Source: Pyxidicoccus sp. MSG2
Lineage (GTDB): Bacteria; Myxococcota; Myxococcia; Myxococcales; Myxococcaceae
NCBI RefSeq assembly: GCF_026626705.1
Contig: NZ_JAPNKC010000001.1
Location: forward strand, 12,463,001-12,527,000
DNA: 64,000 bases
Direction: 5' to 3'
In this document: one piece after another, positions 23,401-30,805 of the stretch
How positions within the stretch are numbered: the first letter of the stretch is position 1
How the letters are laid out: every line of letters begins with the position of its first letter
Made by a program: the position numbers and the translations under genes
The notes under the pieces: model-generated
Seen by the model: only the letters and a program-made list of their open reading frames with translations
Databases searched by the model: none
Told to the model about the DNA's origin: nothing

Positions 23401-26400
23401 ATTGGGAGCGCCGGCAGCTCACCGGTCCAGCGTTGCGCGAGCAGCTCGACTACTGGAAGGAGCAGCTCGCGGGCGCCCCCGACCTGATGCCGCTGCCCAC
23501 CGACCGGCCGCGTCCGGCGGCCATGACCTATCGCGGGCGGACGCACCGTGCCGCGCTGTCGCCCGAGCTGACGCGGCGCCTCACGGCTCTGGGTGGCGCT
23601 TCGCGCGCGACCTTGTTCATGGTCATGGCCTCGGCGTTCAAGGCGCTGTTCCACCGCCTGACGGGGCAGCACGACCTGTGCCTGGGCAGCCTGTCGGCCA
23701 ACAGGCCGTATGGCACGGAGAACCTGATCGGCATCTTCGCCAACATCGTCACGCTGCGCAGCACGGTCAGCGCGGACAGCTCGTTCGCCGAGGTGCTGGA
23801 CGCCACCGCGCGACAGGTGCTCTCTGTGCACGACTACCCGCTGCCGTTCGAGCTGGTGCTCACGCATCTGGTGGCCAGCCGCGACGCCTCGTACATGCCC
23901 TATGCGCAGGTGGTGCTCAACTTCTACGACGACGCGGAGCTGGGCGGAGCGCTCGATGACTTCACCTCCGCCGAGGGCCTGCGCATCGCGAACCGGCCGA
24001 GCGAGGTGGGAGTGCAGGCCGACTTCGAAATCAAGGTCGAGATGCGCATGACGGGCGACCGGCTCTCGGTCGACTACGTCTACAACACCGACCTGTTCGA
24101 CGCCGCGACCCTGGCGCGCTGGCACCACCACCTGGAGTGTCTGGCCGAGGCCGCCTGTGACGCGCCGGCCACGCGCATCTCGCGGCTGCCACTGCTGGAT
24201 GGAGAAGAACGGGGCGCGCTGCTGGCGGCGTGCAACGAGGCGTCACACTACGAGGTGGAAGGCACGCTGCACGGGCTGTTCGAGGCGCAGGCCGCGCGCC
24301 GGCCTCAAGCGGTGGCGCTCACCCACGAGGGCCGCTCGCTGGGCTACGGCGAGCTCAACTCGCGCGCCAACCGGCTGGCCCATCACCTGCGCTCCCAGGG
24401 TGTCGGGCCTGACGTGCTGGTGGGCCTGTGTGCCTCGCGCGGCATCGACATGCTCGTGGCCATGCTGGCCATCCTCAAGGCCGGCGGTGCCTACCTCCCG
24501 CTGGACCCGGACTACCCAGCCCAGCGGCTGCTGAGCATGCTGGACGACGCGCAGCCCGCTCTGGTTCTCACCCAGGAAGCCTTCCTGGAGCGGCTGGCCG
24601 GTGCTCGCCAGCCCCTGTGGTGCCTGGACCGGGATTCGCAGACGGTGGCGGGCTTGCCCGACGCCAATCTCACGCCGCTCAGCGGTGCCCAGCACCTGGC
24701 CTACGTCATCTACACCTCCGGCTCCACCGGCAGGCCCAAGGGCGCGCTGCTGCAGCACGGCCACGTGCTGCGCCTCTTCCAGTCCACTTCGCAATTCGCC
24801 TTCAGCGAGCGCGACGTGTGGACCTTCTTCCACTCCTTCGCCTTCGACTTCTCCGTGTGGGAAATCTGGGGCGCGCTGCTGTACGGCGGCCGGGTGGTCA
24901 TCGTCCCCGAGGCGGTGCGACGCTCTCCGTCCGCATTCCTGGAGCTGCTGTCGCGCGAAGGCGTGACGGTGCTCAACCAGACGCCCTCGGCCTTCTATCA
25001 ACTGATGGAGGCCGAAGGGCAGCGGCCGCTACCGCTGGCGCTGCGGACGGTGGTGTTCGGCGGCGAGCGGCTGGACTTCCTGCGACTCAAGCCCTGGTAC
25101 GAGCGCCACGCAGCGGACAAGCCGCTCTTGGTGAATATGTACGGCATCACCGAGACCACGGTGCATGTGACGTACTACGCGGTGGGCCCCCAGGACGTGG
25201 AGAAGAGCGCGAGCCTGATTGGCGTGCCGATTGGTGACCTGCGCGCGTACGTGCTGGATGCGCGGCTGGAGCCGGTGCCGCCGGGAGTGGCGGGAGAGCT
25301 GTACGTGGCCGGGGCCGGGCTGGCGCGCGGCTATCTGAGGCGGCCGGAGCTGACGGCGGAGCGCTTCATCCCCAACCCTCACGCAGCAGCGGGCGAACGG
25401 ATGTACCGCACGGGGGATGCGGCGCGGCGGTTGGAGAGCGGAGGGCTGGAGTACCTGGGGCGCCTGGACGAGCAGGTGAAGGTGCGCGGCTACCGCATCG
25501 AGCTGGGGGAGATTGAGGCGGCGCTGTCCTCGGTGCCCGGGGTGCGGCAGGCGCTGGTGATGGCTCGCGAGGACCGCCCCGGCGACAAACGACTGGTCGC
25601 CTACGCGGTCTGCGAGCCCGAGGCGCGCGACGCGGCGCGGCTGCGCGTGGCGCTGCAGGGAACGCTTCCGCACTACATGCTGCCCTCGCACATCGTGCTG
25701 CTGGAACGCCTGCCGCTCACGCCCAACGGGAAGATCGACCGCAAGGCGCTGCCAGCGCCCGACATCTCGGGTGAAGAGCGCGTCTACGTCGCGCCGCGCA
25801 CGCCCACCGAGGAAGCCGTGGCCGCCATCTGGTCGGACGTGCTCCAGGTCGCGCGTGTGGGCGCGGGGGACAACTTCTTCGAGCTGGGTGGCCATTCGCT
25901 GCTGGCGACGCAGGTGGTGGCGCGGCTGCGCGACACCTTCGGCGTCGAGCTGCCGCTGCGCACCCTGTTCGAGACGCCGCACCTGGGTGCGCTCAGCGCG
26001 GCCCTGAACGCGGCCCTGCGCGAGGGCCAGGGGCTGGACGTGCCACCGCTCGCCGTGCAGCGCCGCCCTACCCGCCTGCCGTTGTCCTATGCGCAGGAGC
26101 GGCTGTGGCTGCTGGAGCAGATCGAGTCGCTGGGCGCGGCCTACAACATCGCGGGCGCCGTGCGCTTCGTCGGCGCGCTTGACGGCCAGGCCTTCGCGAG
26201 CACGCTGGCGGAGATCGTGCGGCGCCACGAGGCGTTGCGCACGCGCTTCGCGGCCGACGACGAGACCATCGAGCAGATCATCGATCCGCCCGGCCGCTTC
26301 GCGCTGGAGCGCATCGACCTGTCCGCGCTGCCGGCGGCCGCACGCAAGGAAGAGGCGCAGCGCACGATACACGCGGCGGTGGGCAAGCGCTTCGATCTCG

Positions 26401-29045
26401 CCAAGGGGGCGCTCTTCCATGCCGTGCTGCTGCGCCTGGCGCCGGAGGAGCACATCGTCGTGGTGGTGATGCACCACATCGTCAGCGACGGCTGGTCGCT
26501 GGGGGTGCTGATCCGCGAGCTGGGCGCGCTGTACACCGCGTATGCCCAGGGCCGGGAGTCGCCGCTGCCGGAGCTGCCGGTGCAGTACGCCGACTACGCC
26601 CTGTGGCAGCGCGGCTGGCTTCAGGGCGAGTCGCTGGAAAAGCAGGTCACCTACTGGAAGCAGCGGCTCGCGGGCGCTCCCGCCGCGTTGGACCTGCCGC
26701 TGGACCATCCACGCCCCCCGGTGCAGAGCTTCCGCGGCGCGAGCGTGTCGTTCGCGCTCCCCAAGGCGCTGACCGGGCAGTTGCAGGCGCTGGCGCGCGC
26801 GGAGGGGGCAACGCTGTTCATGGTGCTGCTGGCGGGCTTCCAGCATCTACTTGCCCGTTGGAGCGGGCAGGAGGACATCGTGCTGGGCACGCCGGTGGCC
26901 GGCCGCACGGACCGGCGCACCGAAGGGCTGATCGGCTTCTTCGTGAACATGCTGGTGCTGCGCACCGATGTGTCGGGAGACCCCAGCTTCCGCACGTTGG
27001 TGACGCGGGCGAAGGAGACGGCGCTGCAGGCCTATGCGCATCAGGACCTGCCGTTCGAGAAGCTGGTGGAGGAGCTCAATCCGGTGCGCGACCTGTCGCG
27101 CCCTCCCCTCTTCCAGGTGATGATCAACTCCTTCCTCACCGAGAACCAGCAGGGCTTCCTGGAGCTGCCGGGCCTGCGCGCCGAGGTCCTGGAGAGCGAC
27201 GAGGTGAGCGCGCGGTTCGAGCTGATGCTGCGGCTGCATGGGCATGACGACGACGTCGGCTGCCAGTTCGAATACGCCACCGACCTGTTCGACCGCGCAA
27301 CCATCGAGCGCTTCGGCACGCACTACGTCGCATTGCTCTCGGAGGCCGTGGCCAGGCCAGACCAACCGGTGTCCGGCTTCGCGCTTCTGGGCGATGCGGA
27401 GCGACACCAGCTGCTGGTCGAATGGAACGCCACCGCTTCGGGGTCGGAAGCCGACTGTCTCCACCGGCGGGTCGCACGTCAGGCCCCGGATGCCGTCGCG
27501 CTGGCCTGGGACGACGAATCCTTGACCTACGGCGAGCTGGACGCGGGGTCGAACCGGCTGGCCCGGTACCTGGGCACGCTGGGCCATGCGCCCGAAACCG
27601 TGGTGGGCCTGGTGATGCAGCGGTCTCCGGCCACGCTCGCGGCCTGCCTGGGCATCCTGAAGGCGGGCCTGGCCTGCCTGCCGCTGGACCCGGCCCATCC
27701 TCCCGAGCGCCTGAGCGACCTGCTTGCCGACGGCGCGGCGGCGCTCGTGCTCGGCGCGGACGGCTACGCCGATGCGCTGGCGCGAGACGGCTGCCCGGCG
27801 CTGGACCTGACCGGGCTGGCGGAGCGCATCGCGGCCTTGCCGGACACGCCCTTGGACAGGGTGACCGGCCCCAGCCAGCTCGCATGCCTGGCCCTTGCCT
27901 GGGATGCGTCCGATGCCCCCTGCCTGCTGATGCTCACGCACCGCGGGCTGGCGAACCAGGTGTCCATGATGGCGCGGCACCAGGGCGCCACGGGCGAGCC
28001 GCGCCAACAGGCGTTCGGCTTCGAGCCGTCCGTGCAGGGCCTGCTGCAGCCTCTCACTGCCGGCGCCCGGGTGCTGCTCACGCCGCGGGAGGCGGCGGAG
28101 GCGGCCGTGCCCGAGGACGTGAGCCTGTACGGCCTGGCCCGGCTGCCGGCCGATGCTCAAGGGTCCCGACTCGGCCTGCTCGCACCGGGCCTGCGCGCCT
28201 ACGTACTGGACCGGCGGCTGATGCCGCTGCCGGCGGGCGTGTACGGCGAGCTGTACCTGGGCGGTGCCGAATGGGCACGCGGCTACGCGGCACGGCCGGA
28301 CCGCACGGCACGAGACTTCCTGCCGTCGCCCTTCGTGGAGGGCGAGTGCCTCTACCGCACGGGTGAGCTGGCGCGGCGGCGCGCCGACGGCGCCCTGGAA
28401 TTCCTGGAGCCGCCGCGACGGACGCGCGTCGCCGGCAGTTGGGTGGAGCTCGGCGAGATCGAGGCGGCGCTGCGGCTGCATCCGCGCGTCGCGCAGGCGG
28501 TGGTGGCCGTGCGCGCGGACGCCCAGGGCCTGCCACGGATGATCGCCTACGTGGTGGCGGATGCCGCCATGTCCGCCGATGCGGCGGAGGGCGGCGCCGA
28601 ATGGCACGACTCGCTCGCGCGGCGGTTGCCGCGGCACATGCTGCCATCCGCGGTGGTGGTGCTGGACGCGCTGCCGCGCACGCCGCGAGGCACCGTCGAC
28701 TGGAACGCCCTGTCAGCGCCGGGCGGCGGCGCGGAGTACGTAGCGCCGCGCACGCCCGAGGAGGAAAGCCTGGCCGCAATCTGGGCCGAAGTGCTGGGCG
28801 TGGAGCGCGTGGGCGCACAGGACAACTTCTTCGACCTGGGCGGCCATTCGCTGCTGGCCACGCTGATGGTGGCGCGGCTGCGCGAGGTGTTCGGCGTCGA
28901 CGTGCCGCTGCGCACCCTGTTCGAGCTCCGCACGCTCGCGGCGCTGGCCGAATACGTCGCCAACGTGCGCTGGTCCGTGCAGGGGGGGCCGCAGCCGGGC
29001 GCCTCCGCGCAGGACGCGGACGACGAGGAGATGGGCGTCATATGA
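17409..29045 (+). CDS. NRPS2: docking-C-A(OMT+NMT)-PCP-C-A-PCP-C-A(degenerate)-PCP
   Basis: A 3878-residue elongation synthetase with three modules. Order in residues: TubC-type N-terminal docking domain ~10-62, C 81-528, A core 538-988 interrupted by an FkbM-type methyltransferase (~998-1251) and an N-methyltransferase (~1284-1535), A C-terminal subdomain ~1665-1725, PCP 1735-1811, C 1823-2265, A 2276-2785, PCP 2795-2868, C 2885-3331, degenerate A 3345-3771, PCP 3776-3851. It starts with GTG; the upstream ribosome-binding site is weak, so it may depend on coupling to NRPS1. There is no thioesterase or reductase, so the chain passes to NRPS3. The ligase and cupin genes needed for its last module follow directly. 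Confidence 0.95.
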   Translation: MSPSDTAIRTTIDDILNEIAEVGATIAVDGSNLRLGSPKGRISSELRERIRANREALIAFLGARNARSGGRAPLVRVARDKPLTLSFAQQRLWFLNELEPGNPFYNIPVAVRLRGSLDIAALHASLNEVVRRHEALRTRFVVIDGTPFQQIVPHLTLTLAQEDLSALSGDLRETQALARMQEEARTPFDLVEGPPIRVKLLRLEAAEHLLLLTLHHIVADGWSMGVLVREMGALYAAFAQHRPSPLPELQIQYADFAQWQREVLSGEELDRQVAYWKARLDGAPTLLSLPTDRPRPATQSYRGATHSFEVPPAITAGLRAMGLRSGGTLFMPLAAALNVLLARYSGQRDVCIGTAIANRTRGEIEPLIGFFVNTLVLRTRMEDDPSFLELVEQVRRTALEAYAHQDLPFEQLVDVLAPERHLSHTPLFQVMLGLQNAPMGQLALSNLVLELDEAHSKTAKFDLTFFFTEAGERLQSIIEYSTDLFDSSTIERMARHFLVLVEAAVARPQTPISRLPLLDGAERGALLAACNEASHYEVEGTLHGLFEAQAARRPQAVALTHEGRSLGYGELNSRANRLAHHLRSQGVGPDVLVGLCASRGIDMLVAMLAILKAGGAYLPLDPDYPAQRLLSMLDDARPALVLTQEAFLERLAGARQPLWCLDRDSQTVAGLPDSNLTPLSGAQHLAYVIYTSGSTGRPKGALLQHGHVLRLFQATSQFAFTERDVWTFFHSFAFDFSVWEIWGALLYGGRVVIVPEAVRRSPSAFLELLSREGVTVLNQTPSAFYQLLEADGQRPLPLALRSVVFGGERLDFLRLKPWYERHAADKPLLVNMYGITETTVHVTYYAVGPQDVEKSASLIGVPIGDLRAYVLDSRLEPVPPGVAGELYVAGAGLARGYLRRPELTAERFIPNPHAAAGERMYRTGDAARRLEGGGLEYLGRLDEQVKVRGYRIELGEIEAALSSVPGVRQALVMAREDRPGDKRLVAYVVPSAQEEDARDRYALPNGIRIAHLNQHETRAVFEEIFEEEVYLQNGITLEDDCVVFDVGANIGLFTLFVHDRCARPRVYSFEPVPPVFDVMARNVALHAPGATAMPFGLSNRAQTTQIHYYRNMSVNSGLYADARTERALTERFLRNQSAEAGSYLDELLEGKFEAEVYPCRIITLSQAIRDTGVERIDLLKLDVEKSELDVLSGIEPGDWPKIRQLVIETHDIDGRVDTIRRLLAGHGFSCVVHQKRAMQGTGVYQLYAVRERDARAHANGRSAPHVGLLQRRAEAPSDEAEQVAGMNQVFDQIYGQEATPDDLTFDLSGWTSSYDRQPIPAAQMHEWVDQTVARIRALEPERVLELGCGTGLLLHRLAPSCTRYCGTDLSGVVLDKLRRGLAGREPMPCEISLLQRPADALSDLPGGPFDTVVLNSVAQYFPSLAYLTTVLEGAIRQIGASGHVFVGDLRHAGLLELLHASMALHQAEPDARVGELRQLVTQNARREAELLVDPAWFFALRQRFPRISGVTVLPKRGQVDNELTRFRYDVVISVGQGVDALAPDWQAWESEEAVRQRLAREAPPYLAVRDIPQARLASMRAAQGLLHRMADEATAAELARELDTQPLPSVDPARLEALAAERGYTVRFALASGSEGGLHAVFLRTPRALDWSALYPAAGADDASLRALAHEPYSEERQAGLQQTVLERLREQLPAYMVPAHVVVLDALPLTPNGKVNKKALPAPDLTRGEAGYVAPRTPMEEATARIWAEVLGLDRVGIHDNFFDLGGHSLLATRVISKVRAQLDVELQLRALFEAPSVAALAARIEAERGTRKRATERIEPVPRQGTVPLSYAQNRFWFLEQYQPGVLSYSMPVALTLSGAWDARRLARAFDMLVARHEPLRTTFSHRTGVPEQVIAPPAPLRVAVEDFSGLGAAQANDAVTRAIREEAATPFHLEQGPLFRVRLLEAAEGEHVLLLTLHHILYDAWSLRVLLEEVLRLYDGLPLAPLPIQYADYCDWERRQLTGPALREQLDYWKEQLAGAPDLMPLPTDRPRPAAMTYRGRTHRAALSPELTRRLTALGGASRATLFMVMASAFKALFHRLTGQHDLCLGSLSANRPYGTENLIGIFANIVTLRSTVSADSSFAEVLDATARQVLSVHDYPLPFELVLTHLVASRDASYMPYAQVVLNFYDDAELGGALDDFTSAEGLRIANRPSEVGVQADFEIKVEMRMTGDRLSVDYVYNTDLFDAATLARWHHHLECLAEAACDAPATRISRLPLLDGEERGALLAACNEASHYEVEGTLHGLFEAQAARRPQAVALTHEGRSLGYGELNSRANRLAHHLRSQGVGPDVLVGLCASRGIDMLVAMLAILKAGGAYLPLDPDYPAQRLLSMLDDAQPALVLTQEAFLERLAGARQPLWCLDRDSQTVAGLPDANLTPLSGAQHLAYVIYTSGSTGRPKGALLQHGHVLRLFQSTSQFAFSERDVWTFFHSFAFDFSVWEIWGALLYGGRVVIVPEAVRRSPSAFLELLSREGVTVLNQTPSAFYQLMEAEGQRPLPLALRTVVFGGERLDFLRLKPWYERHAADKPLLVNMYGITETTVHVTYYAVGPQDVEKSASLIGVPIGDLRAYVLDARLEPVPPGVAGELYVAGAGLARGYLRRPELTAERFIPNPHAAAGERMYRTGDAARRLESGGLEYLGRLDEQVKVRGYRIELGEIEAALSSVPGVRQALVMAREDRPGDKRLVAYAVCEPEARDAARLRVALQGTLPHYMLPSHIVLLERLPLTPNGKIDRKALPAPDISGEERVYVAPRTPTEEAVAAIWSDVLQVARVGAGDNFFELGGHSLLATQVVARLRDTFGVELPLRTLFETPHLGALSAALNAALREGQGLDVPPLAVQRRPTRLPLSYAQERLWLLEQIESLGAAYNIAGAVRFVGALDGQAFASTLAEIVRRHEALRTRFAADDETIEQIIDPPGRFALERIDLSALPAAARKEEAQRTIHAAVGKRFDLAKGALFHAVLLRLAPEEHIVVVVMHHIVSDGWSLGVLIRELGALYTAYAQGRESPLPELPVQYADYALWQRGWLQGESLEKQVTYWKQRLAGAPAALDLPLDHPRPPVQSFRGASVSFALPKALTGQLQALARAEGATLFMVLLAGFQHLLARWSGQEDIVLGTPVAGRTDRRTEGLIGFFVNMLVLRTDVSGDPSFRTLVTRAKETALQAYAHQDLPFEKLVEELNPVRDLSRPPLFQVMINSFLTENQQGFLELPGLRAEVLESDEVSARFELMLRLHGHDDDVGCQFEYATDLFDRATIERFGTHYVALLSEAVARPDQPVSGFALLGDAERHQLLVEWNATASGSEADCLHRRVARQAPDAVALAWDDESLTYGELDAGSNRLARYLGTLGHAPETVVGLVMQRSPATLAACLGILKAGLACLPLDPAHPPERLSDLLADGAAALVLGADGYADALARDGCPALDLTGLAERIAALPDTPLDRVTGPSQLACLALAWDASDAPCLLMLTHRGLANQVSMMARHQGATGEPRQQAFGFEPSVQGLLQPLTAGARVLLTPREAAEAAVPEDVSLYGLARLPADAQGSRLGLLAPGLRAYVLDRRLMPLPAGVYGELYLGGAEWARGYAARPDRTARDFLPSPFVEGECLYRTGELARRRADGALEFLEPPRRTRVAGSWVELGEIEAALRLHPRVAQAVVAVRADAQGLPRMIAYVVADAAMSADAAEGGAEWHDSLARRLPRHMLPSAVVVLDALPRTPRGTVDWNALSAPGGGAEYVAPRTPEEESLAAIWAEVLGVERVGAQDNFFDLGGHSLLATLMVARLREVFGVDVPLRTLFELRTLAALAEYVANVRWSVQGGPQPGASAQDADDEEMGVI
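17430..17600 (+). other. TubC-type N-terminal docking domain of NRPS2
   Basis: Residues ~10-62 (IDDILNEIAEVGATIAVDG followed by a GSPKGRISSELRERI segment) match the pattern of the TubC N-terminal docking domain first described in tubulysin biosynthesis: two helices and a short beta hairpin that bind the C-terminal tail of the upstream synthetase. It should order NRPS2 after NRPS1. Confidence 0.75.
17640..22845 (+). other. NRPS2 module 4: Thr module with tandem O- and N-methyltransferases
   Basis: The LCL-type C domain has HHIVADGWS. The A-domain pocket reads DFWNVGMVHK, matching the known threonine code DFWNIGMVHK in nine of ten positions. Between motifs A8 and A10 lie two methyltransferases: an FkbM-family domain with DVGANIG at residues 1045-1051, and a class I N-methyltransferase with VLELGCGTG at 1343-1351 as found in N-methylating NRPSs. 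A10 (TPNGKVNKKAL) and a PCP (LGGHSLL) complete the module. FkbM relatives act mainly on oxygen, so an N-methyl, O-methyl threonine is predicted. Confidence 0.82.
19000..20353 (+). repeat. Long direct repeat R2, copy 1 (module-4 Thr A domain)
   Basis: About 1.35 kb, matching 24235-25588 at a constant offset of 5235 bp with no net insertion or deletion. The encoded proteins differ at only about ten of ~450 positions (for example PDSNL against PDANL and FQATSQFAFTERD against FQSTSQFAFSERD). Similarity fades abruptly where the methyltransferase insert begins. Confidence 0.88.
22870..26025 (+). other. NRPS2 module 5: C-A-PCP, predicted Thr
   Basis: The C domain has HHILYDAWS (residues 1961-1969), with Ala in place of the usual Gly after the Asp. 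It also has a different body style from the other C domains in the locus. The A domain reads DFWNVGMVHK, the threonine code, and is almost identical to the module-4 A domain at the DNA level but lacks the methyltransferase insert. The PCP has LGGHSLL. This module should add unmodified threonine to the methylated one. Confidence 0.82.
24235..25588 (+). repeat. Long direct repeat R2, copy 2 (module-5 Thr A domain)
   Basis: Second copy of the Thr A-domain core. The near-identity over the core and the divergence on both sides indicate recent duplication or gene conversion between modules 4 and 5. Confidence 0.88.
26050..28965 (+). other. NRPS2 module 6: C, degenerate A domain, PCP (residue supplied in trans)
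   Basis: The C domain has an intact HHIVSDGWS and the PCP an intact LGGHSLLA, but the A domain (~427 residues against ~500) is broken. The phosphate-loop motif YTSGSTGRPKG is gone, with only MLTHRGLANQ left after it. The A4 Asp is Glu3539 in GFEPSVQG, and the ~100 residues holding most pocket positions and YGPTE are missing. A7 reads TGE instead of TGD, and the A10 lysine is Thr3762 (PRGTVDWNAL). A1, A2 and A6 are still recognisable, so the domain may persist as a structural spacer. The PCP must be loaded by another enzyme, most simply the ligase at 29080. Confidence 0.85.
26410..27115 (+). repeat. Long direct repeat R3, copy 1 (module-6 C domain)
   Basis: Matches 32093-32798 in NRPS3 at a constant offset of 5683 bp. 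The encoded proteins share long runs such as VTYWKQRLAGAPAALDLPLD and QAYAHQDLPFEKLVE. The repeat links the end of NRPS2 with the start of NRPS3 across the ligase and cupin genes. Confidence 0.8.
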
Positions 29046-29083
29046 CCTCTTGGAGGAACGCAATGTCGGGAGGAAACCCGTGA
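29042..29083 (+). other. 13-codon mini-ORF bridging NRPS2 and the ligase gene
   Basis: An ATG at 29042 overlaps the NRPS2 stop (ATGA) and opens a 13-codon frame, MTSWRNAMSGGNP. Its TGA overlaps the GTG start of the ligase (GTGA). It could pass ribosomes from one gene to the next, or be chance; there is no evidence that the peptide itself matters. Confidence 0.35.
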
Positions 29084-30741
29084 GCGATGTCGCATCGACC
29101 ATCCCGCCGCTGTCGCGCCACGCCGCCGCGCGTGGCTACCGCGGCGGCGGCCCGGAAGACCGGTTGATCGAGAGGACCACCCTGCCCCAGGTACTGGCGG
29201 GCATGCCGGCACACGGCGGGCCGGCGCTCACCTGGTACGAGGCGGAACGGCGCGCGCTGCATTTCGACGCCGCCGAGCTGCGCAGCCAGGTCCGTGCGCT
29301 CGCGCAGTGGTTCGCGCGGGGGCACGGCATCACGCGCGGCGACCGCGTCATCGTGCTGTCCGCCAACAGCCCGGAGGCCTTCGCCACGCACCTGGCGCTG
29401 ATGTCGCTGGGCGCGGTGACGGTGCCGGTGAGCAACACCGAATCGCCGCGCGTGCTGCAGCTCATCGCCGACAAGGTCACACCCCGGCTCGTGGTCACCG
29501 GCCGCGAGGTGTCGGCGGAGCTGCTCGCGGCCAGGCCGGGCGGCATGGTGGCGCTGCCGGCCCTGCCGCTCGCGGCCGACGTCGACGCGGGCTTCGAGTG
29601 GCCGGCGCGCGACGTGATGCCCGACGACCCGGCGGTCATCCTGTTCACCTCCGGCACCACGTCCGCGCCCAAGGGCGTGTGCCTGAGCCACTACAACCTG
29701 CTGGTCAACGCGGAGGGCCTGGCGCGGGTGCATGACCTGGCGCGGCGCCGGGTGCACATGTGCGTGCTGCCGCTGTTCCACGCCAACGCCTTCGGCTTCT
29801 CCATGGTGGCCTCGCTCTACGCGGGCAGCCATGTCGTGCTCAGCGCCGGCCTGCCGGGCGCGGCGGTCTGGGACATCCTGCGTGCGGAGCGCGTGGACGT
29901 CATCTCGCTCGTGCCGGAAATCATCCGCGTGCTCTCGCGCATGCCGGTGCCGCGCACCACGCTGCCCGACCTCAAGTACGTGACCTCGGCCGCCGCGCCT
30001 CTGCCCAAGACGGTGGCGCGCGAGTTCGTCGACAAGACGGGCATCCCCATCCACCAGGGCTACGGCCTGAGCGAATGCGTGAACTTCGCCGCCACCATTC
30101 CCTGGGATATCCCGGACGCCGACCTGGAGCGCTCCATGGGCCACTGGGCGGTGCCGAGCATCGGCCCGGCCCTGTTCGGCTGCGACATCGGCATCCGCCG
30201 CGCGGACGGCTCGCCCGCCGGCACCGAGGAGGAAGGCGAGATCGTGGTGACAGGCCACACCCTGATGCGCGGCTACTGGGATGCCGAGGATGCGACCGAG
30301 GCGGCCCTGGGCGAGGGCGCGCTGCGCACCGGCGACCTGGGTTTCTTCGCCCTGGTCGGCGGCGAGCGCTACATCTTCGTCACCGGCCGCAAGAAGGAAA
30401 TCGTCATCCGCTACGGAGAGAACCTCTCGCCGCTGGCCGTCGAGGCCGAGCTGGAGGCGCTGCGCGCCGTCGGCCGCTTCGCCGTGACGGGGTTTCCCAA
30501 CGAGGCGGCGGGCGAGGAAATCGGCCTGTACCTCGTGGTGCCCCGCACGCCCGACAACGAAAGAAAGGTGCTGGACGCGGTGAAGGCCTGCTCCGTCCGC
30601 TACCGACCGCGCGTCGTCCTGTTCGGCGCCGACCCCATCCCCGCGACGCCGACCGGCAAGGTCAAGCGCGCCGTGCTGGCGCAGCGGTTCCAGGCCTACG
30701 CCAGGCGCAACTTTGGCAATGACCCCATCGTGGGCACCTGA
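29080..30741 (+). CDS. Stand-alone AMP-forming acyl/aminoacyl ligase, probable trans-loader of module 6
   Basis: A 553-residue ANL-superfamily enzyme with all catalytic motifs: phosphate loop FTSGTTSAPKG near residue 188, YGLSECVNF, RTGDLGFF, the hinge TGRKKEIVIRYGENLSP and the catalytic Lys527 in TPTGKVKR. It adenylates a carboxylic acid and transfers it to a thiol (CoA or a carrier protein). It carries no carrier domain. It lies between NRPS2, whose last A domain is dead, and the cupin, so it is the natural candidate to charge the module-6 PCP. GTG 29080 is preferred, with GGGAGG about 6 nt upstream; an in-frame TTG at 29050 is less likely. The substrate is unknown: it lacks the NRPS pocket context for code reading. 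A plain CoA ligase supplying a precursor cannot be excluded. Confidence 0.85.
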   Translation: MSDVASTIPPLSRHAAARGYRGGGPEDRLIERTTLPQVLAGMPAHGGPALTWYEAERRALHFDAAELRSQVRALAQWFARGHGITRGDRVIVLSANSPEAFATHLALMSLGAVTVPVSNTESPRVLQLIADKVTPRLVVTGREVSAELLAARPGGMVALPALPLAADVDAGFEWPARDVMPDDPAVILFTSGTTSAPKGVCLSHYNLLVNAEGLARVHDLARRRVHMCVLPLFHANAFGFSMVASLYAGSHVVLSAGLPGAAVWDILRAERVDVISLVPEIIRVLSRMPVPRTTLPDLKYVTSAAAPLPKTVAREFVDKTGIPIHQGYGLSECVNFAATIPWDIPDADLERSMGHWAVPSIGPALFGCDIGIRRADGSPAGTEEEGEIVVTGHTLMRGYWDAEDATEAALGEGALRTGDLGFFALVGGERYIFVTGRKKEIVIRYGENLSPLAVEAELEALRAVGRFAVTGFPNEAAGEEIGLYLVVPRTPDNERKVLDAVKACSVRYRPRVVLFGADPIPATPTGKVKRAVLAQRFQAYARRNFGNDPIVGT

Positions 30742-30805
30742 CACCCCAGACCCTCCCGGCGCAATCCGAAACACCGCCCCCGTGTCTCAACCGGAGCACC
30801 ACCTC

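Noticed and set aside
27440..28720. Module-6 A domain disrupted by a simple frameshift
   Set aside because: The reading frame is continuous, with recognisable A1, A2, A6 and A8 regions in the same frame before and after the losses. The changes are substitutions and deletions in frame.
29080..30741. Ligase as the enzyme that activates the starter fatty acid
   Set aside because: A complete FAAL with its own ACP already begins NRPS1, and the ligase sits next to the module that lacks a working A domain.
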